From positions 1-5,680 of the forward strand of contig CAIYQJ010000080.1 of assembly GCA_903928275.1 (NCBI GenBank): 5,680 nt of DNA. Direction: 5' to 3'. A program made the position numbers and the translations under genes. The stretch's first letter is position 1; each line of letters starts with the position of its first letter. Source of the DNA: an uncultured Chloroflexota bacterium (GTDB lineage: Bacteria > Chloroflexota > Limnocylindria > Limnocylindrales > CSP1-4). Shown here piece by piece: positions 1 to 4,957 of this stretch. The notes beneath the pieces were generated by a model. That model was not told the origin of the DNA and searched no databases. It saw only the letters and a program-made list of their open reading frames with translations.

Positions 1-164
1 CCGAGCGGCTGGCTGCGATCGTCGGCGAGTCTCTCCTCGCGGACGGCGTCGCGGCGCATCGCCGGCCCCGCCGCCGCGGCCCGGCCGAGCATCCGCCGGC
101 CGCCGGCGAGACCGGGACCGAGAGCCCGCAGCTCGCGCTCGATCTCGGCGACGAGCGGGCCTGA
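1..164 (+). CDS. C-terminal fragment of an unidentified plus-strand protein
   Basis: A reading frame enters from the left edge (first full codon at base 3) and ends at TGA 162-164, giving 53 visible residues with no start codon inside the window. Early residues (ERLAAIVGESLLADGV) look like an amphipathic helix. A Pro/Arg-rich linker follows, and the tail reads PQLALDLGDERA. A Q-L-x-L-x-L string near a protein's C-terminus after a disordered linker resembles the beta-clamp binding motif of Y-family DNA polymerases such as DinB (QLVLGL in E. coli Pol IV). That resemblance is only suggestive because no catalytic domain is visible. The frame stops four bases before the convergent acetyltransferase stop, an arrangement that fits two real genes meeting tail to tail. 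The protein family is not recognised. The fragment could also be a fortuitous open frame in GC-rich DNA, although its helix-linker-motif order argues against that. Confidence 0.5.
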   Translation, partial: ERLAAIVGESLLADGVAAHRRPRRRGPAEHPPAAGETGTESPQLALDLGDERA

Positions 165-168
165 TCGC

Positions 169-1521
169 TCAGAACATCGTGCTGCACCAGGGCGTCCGGT
201 CCGCCGCGAACATCGCGTCGGCGCGGTGGATCGCGCCCGGGCGCAACTCCACGATGCGGCCGGCGGCCGCGAGATCGCGGAACGGTACGCCGCCGAGGTA
301 GACGGAGCCGAGGTCGGCGGCATCGACGGCGAGGTCGGCAGGCGCATCGGTCCGGGACACGAGGGCCGGCCGCGTCGCGCCAGTCGTGTCCGCCGTGCGC
401 GTCGCTCCCGTCGCGTCCGCTGGACCACCGTCCCCGGTGCCGTCCGCCAGGCCCGCACCGGCCCCTCCGGCCGCGTCCACCCGCCAGCGCCCCGTGTTCC
501 ACGGGCAGAACTCGTCGGACACGTCGAGCACGAGGTCGTCGGCGGAGGCATAGTGGCGGCCCGCGAGCGCGGCGGGGAGGTCCACGATCCGGAGCCAGAG
601 CCCGTCGACCACGGTGAGCCCGAGCCGTCGCGGCTCCGCGAGCAGGTGGAAGAGCGGCGGCGGCACGGGCACACGGTCGGCGTGGATCCGGCCGACGAGG
701 TCGATGTCGAACAGCCAGCGCCAGACATCCCGCTCGGCGCGCGGCGTGGCGGCGATCACCTCGCGGACCACGAGCTCGCTCTTCGGGCCGCGCTCGTCCC
801 ACGCCTCCCGCACGCGGTAGACCGCGTACCCCTCGGGCTCGCCGTCCACCTCGTACAGCCCGAAGAACTTGGCGCTGGCGCCATGGCGCCGGAACTCGGC
901 GTCGTAGACGATGGCCCAGCGCCACCAGGCCTCGGTCCGGGAGATCGCGCCCGGCGTGGCGGCCATCATGCGGTCGTACGCGATCGGCAGGATCCGGATC
1001 GCCTCCTCGCCGTCGACCATCCGGATCCGGCCCTCCGGCGGAGACGGGTGCGCGAAGGCCGTCCGCGTCCGGTCCACCTCGAACGTCCCGCTCAGCGTGG
1101 CGAGCCCGTACCCGAATCGCCGGTAGATGGCGCCCTCGGACGCCCACAGCACCGCCACCGGCTCGCCGCGGTCGTGGACGTCGTCGAGCTGGCGGCGCAT
1201 GAGGCGGCGGAGGATCCCGCGCCGGTGGTGGCTGGGGCTGACGCCGACGAGCGTGACCCCGGCGGCACCCACCTCGCCGCCCGGCACGGTGAGGCGGAAC
1301 GTGCATGCGCCGGCAGCGCCGACGGGCTCGTCGCCCTCGTACGCGGCGAGGACCCGGTCGGCCTCCATCGTGCGGACGTCCACCTCCCACTCGGCGTCCG
1401 TCCACTCGGACGCGAACGCGCGCTGGAGCGGGGACAGGGACCGGCGGAGGGTATCGGGCGTCGCCGCGCGGAGCTCGATCCCGTCGCCAGGATCCGGTCC
1501 CTGGGGCGTCTGCTCAGTCAT
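169..1521 (-). CDS. Eis-like GNAT family N-acetyltransferase with SCP2-like C-terminal domain
   Basis: A 450-residue protein with the architecture of the Eis (enhanced intracellular survival) family: an N-terminal GNAT domain (about residues 15-150), a second degenerate GNAT domain (about 160-300), and an SCP2-like C-terminal domain (about 305-450). The acetyl-CoA loop is visible as VGVSPSHHRRGILRRLM, residues 92-108. The SEGAIYRRFGYG block (128-139) carries the conserved tyrosines of the active site. The C-terminus ends in DRTPWCSTMF; in Eis the terminal Phe carboxylate is part of the catalytic machinery, and here the protein also ends in Phe. Family members acetylate amines; mycobacterial Eis acts on aminoglycosides and protein lysines. 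The substrate here is unknown. The protein is about 40 residues longer than Mycobacterium tuberculosis Eis, mostly because of an Ala/Gly/Thr-rich insertion at about 351-390. The start is ATG 1519-1521, with no clear Shine-Dalgarno. It lies 45 bases downstream of the channel gene and is probably co-transcribed with it. No signal peptide is visible, so it is likely cytosolic. Confidence 0.9.
   Translation of the reverse strand: MTEQTPQGPDPGDGIELRAATPDTLRRSLSPLQRAFASEWTDAEWEVDVRTMEADRVLAAYEGDEPVGAAGACTFRLTVPGGEVGAAGVTLVGVSPSHHRRGILRRLMRRQLDDVHDRGEPVAVLWASEGAIYRRFGYGLATLSGTFEVDRTRTAFAHPSPPEGRIRMVDGEEAIRILPIAYDRMMAATPGAISRTEAWWRWAIVYDAEFRRHGASAKFFGLYEVDGEPEGYAVYRVREAWDERGPKSELVVREVIAATPRAERDVWRWLFDIDLVGRIHADRVPVPPPLFHLLAEPRRLGLTVVDGLWLRIVDLPAALAGRHYASADDLVLDVSDEFCPWNTGRWRVDAAGGAGAGLADGTGDGGPADATGATRTADTTGATRPALVSRTDAPADLAVDAADLGSVYLGGVPFRDLAAAGRIVELRPGAIHRADAMFAADRTPWCSTMF
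352..472 (-). repeat. Low-complexity insertion with 9-residue tandem repeat inside the acetyltransferase
   Basis: This stretch encodes residues about 351-390 of the Eis-like protein. It is almost entirely Ala, Gly, Thr, Asp and Arg, and contains two adjacent 9-residue units, ADATGATRT (368-376) and ADTTGATRP (377-385), identical at 7 of 9 positions. It sits in the SCP2-like domain between the CPWNTGRWRV strand and the DLAVDAADLGSVYLGG segment. In Eis relatives these two are normally separated by a shorter connection. It is probably a surface loop expanded by replication slippage. The reading frame continues intact on both sides. Confidence 0.6.
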
Positions 1522-1566
1522 GGCCGCATGGTCGCAGCGAACGCGCCCGGCGTCGAGCGACGTTGG

Positions 1567-2358
1567 TCACGATCGGTCGGCGGGCGTGCGCGGGCGCCCC
1601 AGGTTCCCCACGAGCAGTGCCACGACCGACACGAGGTACAGCTGGCCGAGGAGCGCCTCCGAGACGGCGATGATCCGGCCGACGTCCGTCGCCGCGGTGT
1701 AGTCGCCGTAGCCCACCGTCGTCATCGTCACGTAGCTGAAGTAGATGAAGTTCGTCGGATTGTCGGCGTTCGCCTGGACGAAGAACGGGACCCCCTGGAT
1801 CGCCGCGATGAGCGAGAAGACGTACGAGTAGGCCAGCCCGAAGAGCAGGTAGACCGACAGCGCGCCGAGGACCATGGGGAAGTTGATCTGCGGCCGTGTC
1901 GCGATGCGCCGGAAGATGACGACCGGCGCCACGACGGCGAGGATGAACCCGATGAGCGAGGACAGCTCGCGGGCGAGCTTCTCCATCTGCGGGTTGGCGG
2001 CGCCCACGATGAGGGCCGCGCCGGACACGACCGTCGCGAGGATCGAGAGAGCGGCCGCCGACCGGACGAGCCGCCTCGATGCGTCGGACGTGTTGAACAC
2101 GAACACGAGGGTGAGCCCGCCGAGCAGCACGCCGAAGAAGATGCCGAGCGGGTGGTCGCCGATGATCGCCCGCGCGCCGATCGTCGCCACGATGAGCAGG
2201 AGAGCCGGGCCGTAGTCGTCGCGGCTCGAGATGAAGGCGTGCCAGTGCTCGCGCGGCGTCCTGCGGAGGTACCTGCCGGGGTTCGGGGCGGGCAGACCCG
2301 GCGCGGAGGACGGCTGCGCCGGCTCGGGGCTGGCAGGCGGCGTCGGCGACGTGGTCAC
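1567..2358 (-). CDS. Six-helix potassium channel family protein (Ion_trans_2 pore, no regulatory domain)
   Basis: A 263-residue integral membrane protein. A Pro-rich cytoplasmic N-terminus (1-45) is followed by hydrophobic helices at about 51-67, 70-89, 100-120, 133-149, 161-186 and 228-252. The last two flank a pore helix and the K+ selectivity filter TVGYGD at residues 214-219. The segment after the filter (DVGRIIAVSEALLGQLYLVSVVALLV) is typical of bacterial Ion_trans_2 channels. The fourth helix has only two Arg at its end (FRRI), not the repeated Arg/Lys ladder of voltage sensors. No RCK/TrkA-N domain or cyclic-nucleotide domain follows, and the protein ends about 11 residues after the last helix. 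It should act as a tetrameric K+ channel in the inner membrane. The gating signal cannot be read from the sequence. The start is GTG 2356-2358 with no Shine-Dalgarno upstream. The first in-frame Met comes far inside the protein, so this start is needed to keep the N-terminal helices. It precedes the acetyltransferase by 45 bases. Confidence 0.92.
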   Translation of the reverse strand: MTTSPTPPASPEPAQPSSAPGLPAPNPGRYLRRTPREHWHAFISSRDDYGPALLLIVATIGARAIIGDHPLGIFFGVLLGGLTLVFVFNTSDASRRLVRSAAALSILATVVSGAALIVGAANPQMEKLARELSSLIGFILAVVAPVVIFRRIATRPQINFPMVLGALSVYLLFGLAYSYVFSLIAAIQGVPFFVQANADNPTNFIYFSYVTMTTVGYGDYTAATDVGRIIAVSEALLGQLYLVSVVALLVGNLGRPRTPADRS

Positions 2359-2364
2359 CGCGCG

Positions 2365-2370
2365 ATGGTA
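2365..2370 (-). promoter_or_regulatory. Possible -10 element giving a leaderless channel mRNA
   Basis: On the minus strand this hexamer reads TACCAT, fitting TANNNT. Six bases separate it from the GTG start at 2358, so transcription would begin at or very near the start codon and give a leaderless mRNA. This agrees with the absence of a Shine-Dalgarno. No good -35 hexamer lies 16-18 bases upstream, because that position falls inside the direct repeats. The call rests on one short motif. Confidence 0.3.
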
Positions 2371-2376
2371 CCGCGG

Positions 2377-2477
2377 GCACCGTGGCTGCTGCGGCGGGCA
2401 CCCCGCGCCGACGCGCGGGCACCGTGGCTGCTGCGGCGGGCACCCGGCGCCGACGCGCGGGCACCGTGGCTGCTGCG
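2377..2477. repeat. 42-bp direct repeats (two full, one partial) built on 21-bp half units
   Basis: Unit 1 is 2377-2418 and unit 2 is 2419-2460; they differ at one base (2404 C versus 2446 G). A partial third unit, 2461-2477, matches the first 17 bases. Each unit splits into two 21-base halves that both begin GCACC and end GCGG, so GCACC starts at 2377, 2398, 2419, 2440 and 2461, exactly 21 bases apart. The array begins 19 bases upstream of the channel GTG and lies wholly in the gap behind the dehydrogenase. It may be an operator array with sites on one face of the helix, or a simple minisatellite. Confidence 0.85.
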
Positions 2478-2490
2478 CGCCGGGGCAGAG

Positions 2491-2521
2491 ACCGGCCCGC
2501 GCGGGTTCCGCGCGGGCCGGT
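2491..2521 (-). terminator. Perfect 14-bp hairpin downstream of the dehydrogenase gene
   Basis: Arms 2491-2504 and 2508-2521 are exact reverse complements around a 3-base loop (GTT on the plus strand). The hairpin begins 21 bases after the dehydrogenase stop codon. There is no U-run on either side, so it would be a U-less terminator of the kind often proposed in high-GC bacteria, or a 3'-end stabilising hairpin. Its position separates the dehydrogenase transcript from the channel gene. Confidence 0.7.
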
Positions 2522-2542
2522 CGAAGCTGCGAGGGTGAGGGC

Positions 2543-4084
2543 TCAGCTGTTGGCGGGGAACACCAGGCTCAGCGGGCCCTGCGAGCCGGGCTCGGGCCAG
2601 CGGATCGTGACCTCCTTCTGCTTCGTGAAGAAGCGGATGGAGTCCTCGCCGCGCATCTGCAGGTCCGCGAAGGCCGACTGCTTCGCCCCGCCGAAGGACA
2701 GGTAGCCGGCCGGGACCGGGATGGGCACGTTCACGCCGATCATCGGGACGTCCACCTCGAGCTGGAAGCGCCGCGCGGCGCCTCCGTCGGTGGTGAAGAT
2801 CGCCGTGCCGTTCGCGTACTTGTGCCCGTTGACGAGCGCGAGCGCCTCGTCGTACGTCCTCGCCCGTACGACGCCGAGGACCGGACCGAAGATCTCCTCC
2901 TGGTAGATCGCCATGTCCGGCGTCACGTCGTCGAAGAGCGACACGCCGAGGTAGAAGCCGTCGGGGTACTCGGGATGGTGGAACGGCCGGCCGTCGACGA
3001 CGAGGCTGGCGCCCTCCTGCTCCCCGCGATCGATCCACTCGATCACCGACCTGCGGTGGTCGGCCGAGTAGATGGGGCCCATGTCCACGCCGGGGTCCAT
3101 GCCAGGTCCCACCTTGAGGCGGGCGATCCGGTCCAGGACGAGCGGCATGAGCCGGTCGTGCGTGTCGCCGACGGTGATGATCAGCGTCTGCGCCATGCAG
3201 CGCTCGCCGGCCGAGCCGTAGCCCGCCGCGACCGTGGCGTCCGCCGCGAGGTCCATGTCCGCGTCCGGGAGGACGACCATCGCGTTCTTGGCGCCGGTGT
3301 ACGCGGCGACACGCTTCCCGTTCTTCGTCCCGGTCTCGTGGACGTAGCGGCCGACGGCCGTGGACCCGACGAACTGGATCGCGTCGATGCCCGGGTCGTT
3401 GAGGATGGCGTCCACCGCCTCGCGCCCGCCGTACACGATGTTGAACACGCCGTCCGGCAGGCCGGCCTGCTTCCAGAGCTCGGCCTGCAGCTGGGTGGCG
3501 CCCGGGGTGTGCGAGGACGGCTTGAGGATGAACGTGTTCCCGCACATCATCGCGATCGGGTAGATCCACATGGGGACCATGACCGGGAAGTTGAACGGCG
3601 TGATCCCGGCGACGACGCCGAGCGGCTGGCGGAAGGTGACCGCGTCGACCTTGGTAGAGACGTTCGGCGTGTTCATGCCCGCGAGGAGCGAGGGCAGCCC
3701 GCACGCGTACTCGACCGTCTCCATCCCGCGGAGGACCTCGACCGAGGCGTCGGGGAACGTCTTGCCGTGGTCGCGGGTGATGAGGCGCGCCAGCTCCGCC
3801 CGGTTCTGCCAGACGAGCTCCCGGTAGGCGAAGAAGACCTGGCTCCGCGCGATGAGGGGCGTGTCGCGCCAGGCCGGGAACGCCGTGCGAGCGGCCGCCA
3901 CGGCGCGGGACACGTCGTCGGCCCCGCCGCGCGCCACCCGCGCGATCACGTTGCCGGTCGCGGGGTTGAAGACGTCCTGCGTCCGCACCGGCGGCGCGGG
4001 GTCCGTCCGGTTGTCGATCCAGTGCGTGAGGATGGGTGCGGTGCCGGCCTGCGGCGCGGGGTCGGTGATCGTTCGAGTCTCCAC
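2543..4084 (-). CDS. mmsA: CoA-acylating methylmalonate-semialdehyde dehydrogenase
   Basis: A full-length 513-residue aldehyde dehydrogenase superfamily enzyme. It should convert (methyl)malonate semialdehyde, NAD+ and CoA to propionyl-CoA or acetyl-CoA with loss of one carbon, as in valine, myo-inositol or beta-alanine breakdown in the cytosol. Visible landmarks are ITPFNFPVMVPMW (161-173) with the oxyanion Asn165, the NAD-site FILKPS (185-190), FVGSTAVGR (238-246), the nucleophile Cys296 in GSAGERCMAQ, and EEIFGPVL (396-403). The Glu that serves as general base in hydrolytic aldehyde dehydrogenases is absent: that region reads YTGAKNAMVV (262-271), as expected for the CoA-dependent branch. 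The C-terminal block GGAKQSAFADLQMRGEDS departs from the more usual GGxKxSxFGDxHxHG form, so substrate preference may differ. GTG 4082-4084 was chosen for its strong GGAGG site seven bases upstream and the natural N-terminus before ILTHWID. No other valine or inositol gene lies nearby. Confidence 0.93.
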   Translation of the reverse strand: METRTITDPAPQAGTAPILTHWIDNRTDPAPPVRTQDVFNPATGNVIARVARGGADDVSRAVAAARTAFPAWRDTPLIARSQVFFAYRELVWQNRAELARLITRDHGKTFPDASVEVLRGMETVEYACGLPSLLAGMNTPNVSTKVDAVTFRQPLGVVAGITPFNFPVMVPMWIYPIAMMCGNTFILKPSSHTPGATQLQAELWKQAGLPDGVFNIVYGGREAVDAILNDPGIDAIQFVGSTAVGRYVHETGTKNGKRVAAYTGAKNAMVVLPDADMDLAADATVAAGYGSAGERCMAQTLIITVGDTHDRLMPLVLDRIARLKVGPGMDPGVDMGPIYSADHRRSVIEWIDRGEQEGASLVVDGRPFHHPEYPDGFYLGVSLFDDVTPDMAIYQEEIFGPVLGVVRARTYDEALALVNGHKYANGTAIFTTDGGAARRFQLEVDVPMIGVNVPIPVPAGYLSFGGAKQSAFADLQMRGEDSIRFFTKQKEVTIRWPEPGSQGPLSLVFPANS

Positions 4085-4091
4085 CGGGGTT

Positions 4092-4096
4092 CCTCC
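4092..4096 (-). promoter_or_regulatory. Strong Shine-Dalgarno for mmsA
   Basis: On the minus strand this reads GGAGG within CTGGAGGAA, seven bases before GTG 4084. It is the best ribosome binding site in the window and fixes the GTG start of the dehydrogenase. Confidence 0.85.
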
Positions 4097-4185
4097 AGGG
4101 GATGATGGCGCGGGTCGACGCCCGGGACGCTCGCGGGCACGGGATCGGACCCGGATCGCGGCGCGGTGAGGGCGCAGCGACCGTG

Positions 4186-4214
4186 AGCGTACCCCACGGG
4201 CCCGGAGGGGCCAA
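4186..4214 (-). promoter_or_regulatory. Candidate sigma-70-like promoter for mmsA
   Basis: On the minus strand a -35-like TTGGCC (4209-4214) and a -10-like TACGCT (4186-4191) are separated by exactly 17 bases. TTGGCC matches the consensus at four of six positions, and TACGCT fits TANNNT. Transcription would start near 4179 and give a leader of about 95 bases before GTG 4084. The pair lies in the 172-base gap between the protease and mmsA, where a promoter is expected if mmsA is transcribed alone. It is a by-eye motif call. Confidence 0.4.
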
Positions 4215-4236
4215 GTCCCGACGGCACCCGGCGACG

Positions 4237-4252
4237 GGCGGGATGGCCCGCC
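4237..4252 (-). terminator. Weak GC hairpin just after the protease stop
   Basis: GGCGGG (4237-4242) and CCCGCC (4247-4252) pair around a four-base loop, starting four bases after the protease stop codon. With only six base pairs and no U-run, its role as a terminator is uncertain; the position is its main support. Confidence 0.3.
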
Positions 4253-4256
4253 GATG

Positions 4257-4802
4257 TCAGGCGTCGAGCAGGAGCAGGACCGCGTCCACCGCGGCCGGGA
4301 CGGCGGCGGCCACCGCCGGCGACAGGTGCTCGTCGAAGATGTCGATCCGGCGGGCCTCGATCGCCACGACGACGACGTGGGCCGGCAGGACCGCGCCGAG
4401 CGCCCGACCCGCCGCGAGCGCCGTCGTGAGCGGCGCGTCGTGGACCGAGTCGAGGTGGCCGGCGGGGCGGACGGTCACGTCCTCGAGGGCCAGGCTCGTC
4501 ACGGTGCCGATCGGCGCCGCCCCGGTGTCCATGGCATCGATGAGGATGGCGCGATGCGCTCCGACGAGGCGCTCCATGAGCGCGAGCCCCCCAAGGGCGG
4601 CTCGCTCCACGCGGACCCCGGGGCGGCCGGCGCCCAGGCGCGCCTCCACGCCGTCGGCCACGTACCAGCCGACCCCGTCGTCGCCGAGGATGGGGTTCCC
4701 CAGCCCGATGACCAGGATGGCCGGCCGCTCGCGGTCGGCTTTCCCGTCGGACGGAGGATCTTCGCCGTCGGCCGCCTCGTCAGCAGCACGGGCCGAGGAC
4801 AT
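4257..4802 (-). CDS. [NiFe] hydrogenase maturation protease (peptidase family M52)
   Basis: A 181-residue protein of the HyaD/HybD/HycI family. These endopeptidases clip the C-terminal tail of the [NiFe] hydrogenase large subunit after nickel insertion, in the cytoplasm. The core begins at ILVIGLGNPILGDDGVG (29-45). The Ni-probing residues of HybD (Glu16, Asp62, His93) appear to correspond to Asp42, Asp89 in AILIDAMD, and His121 in HLDSVHDAPL, by motif position. The C-terminal half has the usual VVVVAIEARRIDIF strand followed by a terminal helix. A 27-residue acidic, Ala-rich N-terminal extension precedes the core, with less G/C-biased codons than the core (GCT GCT, GAA GAT CCT). ATG 4800-4802 is the only start codon before the core, and an AAAGG lies six bases upstream. 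No hydrogenase structural or hyp gene is in the window, so the substrate must lie beyond the window. Confidence 0.88.
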   Translation of the reverse strand: MSSARAADEAADGEDPPSDGKADRERPAILVIGLGNPILGDDGVGWYVADGVEARLGAGRPGVRVERAALGGLALMERLVGAHRAILIDAMDTGAAPIGTVTSLALEDVTVRPAGHLDSVHDAPLTTALAAGRALGAVLPAHVVVVAIEARRIDIFDEHLSPAVAAAVPAAVDAVLLLLDA

Positions 4803-4878
4803 CGACGACCTTTCCCCGCGCCTCGCGGACCGCCTCCAGCGCGGATGTCACGTCCGGGATGTGCACCTCTGCGGGCAC
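4780..4878 (-). CDS. Possible 32-residue ORF overlapping the protease start
   Basis: A short frame from GTG 4876-4878 to TGA 4780-4782 encodes 32 residues. After the beginning VPAEVHIPDV comes a predicted amphipathic helix (TSALEAVREARGKVVDVL), and it ends in GPCC. Third positions are G or C in 28 of 32 codons. Its last 23 bases overlap the protease gene in another frame, which would suit translational coupling. Against it: no Shine-Dalgarno precedes the GTG, the other strand is also open here, and the family is not recognised. A later GTG at 4864-4866 is an alternative start. It is as likely to be a chance frame as a gene. Confidence 0.22.
   Translation of the reverse strand: MPAEVHIPDVTSALEAVREARGKVVDVLGPCC
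4809..4813 (-). promoter_or_regulatory. Shine-Dalgarno-like site for the protease
   Basis: On the minus strand this reads AAAGG within GGGGAAAGG, six bases before ATG 4802. It supports that start even though the protein then carries an N-terminal extension unusual for the family. Confidence 0.5.
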
Positions 4879-4900
4879 CGACCGCGCGCTGCGGGTCGGT
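4877..4900 (-). terminator. Bulged 10-bp hairpin between the ACT gene and the protease
   Basis: ACCGACC (4877-4883) pairs with GGTCGGT (4894-4900). The stem continues for three more pairs (4885-4887 with 4891-4893) past a single bulged G at 4884, leaving a 3-base loop. It lies 58 bases after the ACT-protein stop and 75 bases before the protease ATG. It could end the ACT transcript or be a leader structure of the protease. No U-run follows. Confidence 0.4.
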
Positions 4901-4957
4901 CGGGCTCCCGGGACATCCCCACCCCGACGGGGCCGCCCCGCCCGGCGACGCCGCGAT

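Noticed and set aside
94..108. Inverted repeat CGCCGG-CCG-CCGGCG
   Set aside because: It lies within the coding tail of the plus-strand fragment, 54 bases before its stop. Such short GC palindromes are expected at this base composition.
2377..2477. CRISPR-like interpretation of the direct repeats
   Set aside because: The units are head-to-tail with no unique spacers, and there are only two and a part copies.
226..2538. Plus-strand open frame of 770 codons antisense to the acetyltransferase and channel genes
   Set aside because: It is dominated by Arg, Asp, Glu, Val and His with no domain. It mirrors the codon bias of two clear minus-strand genes and crosses their boundary and the repeat array. 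It is a GC-rich shadow frame.
2231..4105. Plus-strand open frame of 624 codons antisense to mmsA
   Set aside because: Arg/Val/Asp-rich without motifs, and the opposite strand carries an unmistakable aldehyde dehydrogenase.
2355..4214. Minus-strand open frame of 619 codons in another frame of mmsA
   Set aside because: Arg/Pro/Gly-rich low-complexity translation over the same bases. Only the mmsA frame has family motifs and the ribosome binding site.
4922..4940. Short C/G-block hairpins (CCCCG/CGGGG alternatives) after the ACT stop
   Set aside because: Stems of four or five base pairs with competing pairings. Not distinguishable from random GC-rich sequence.
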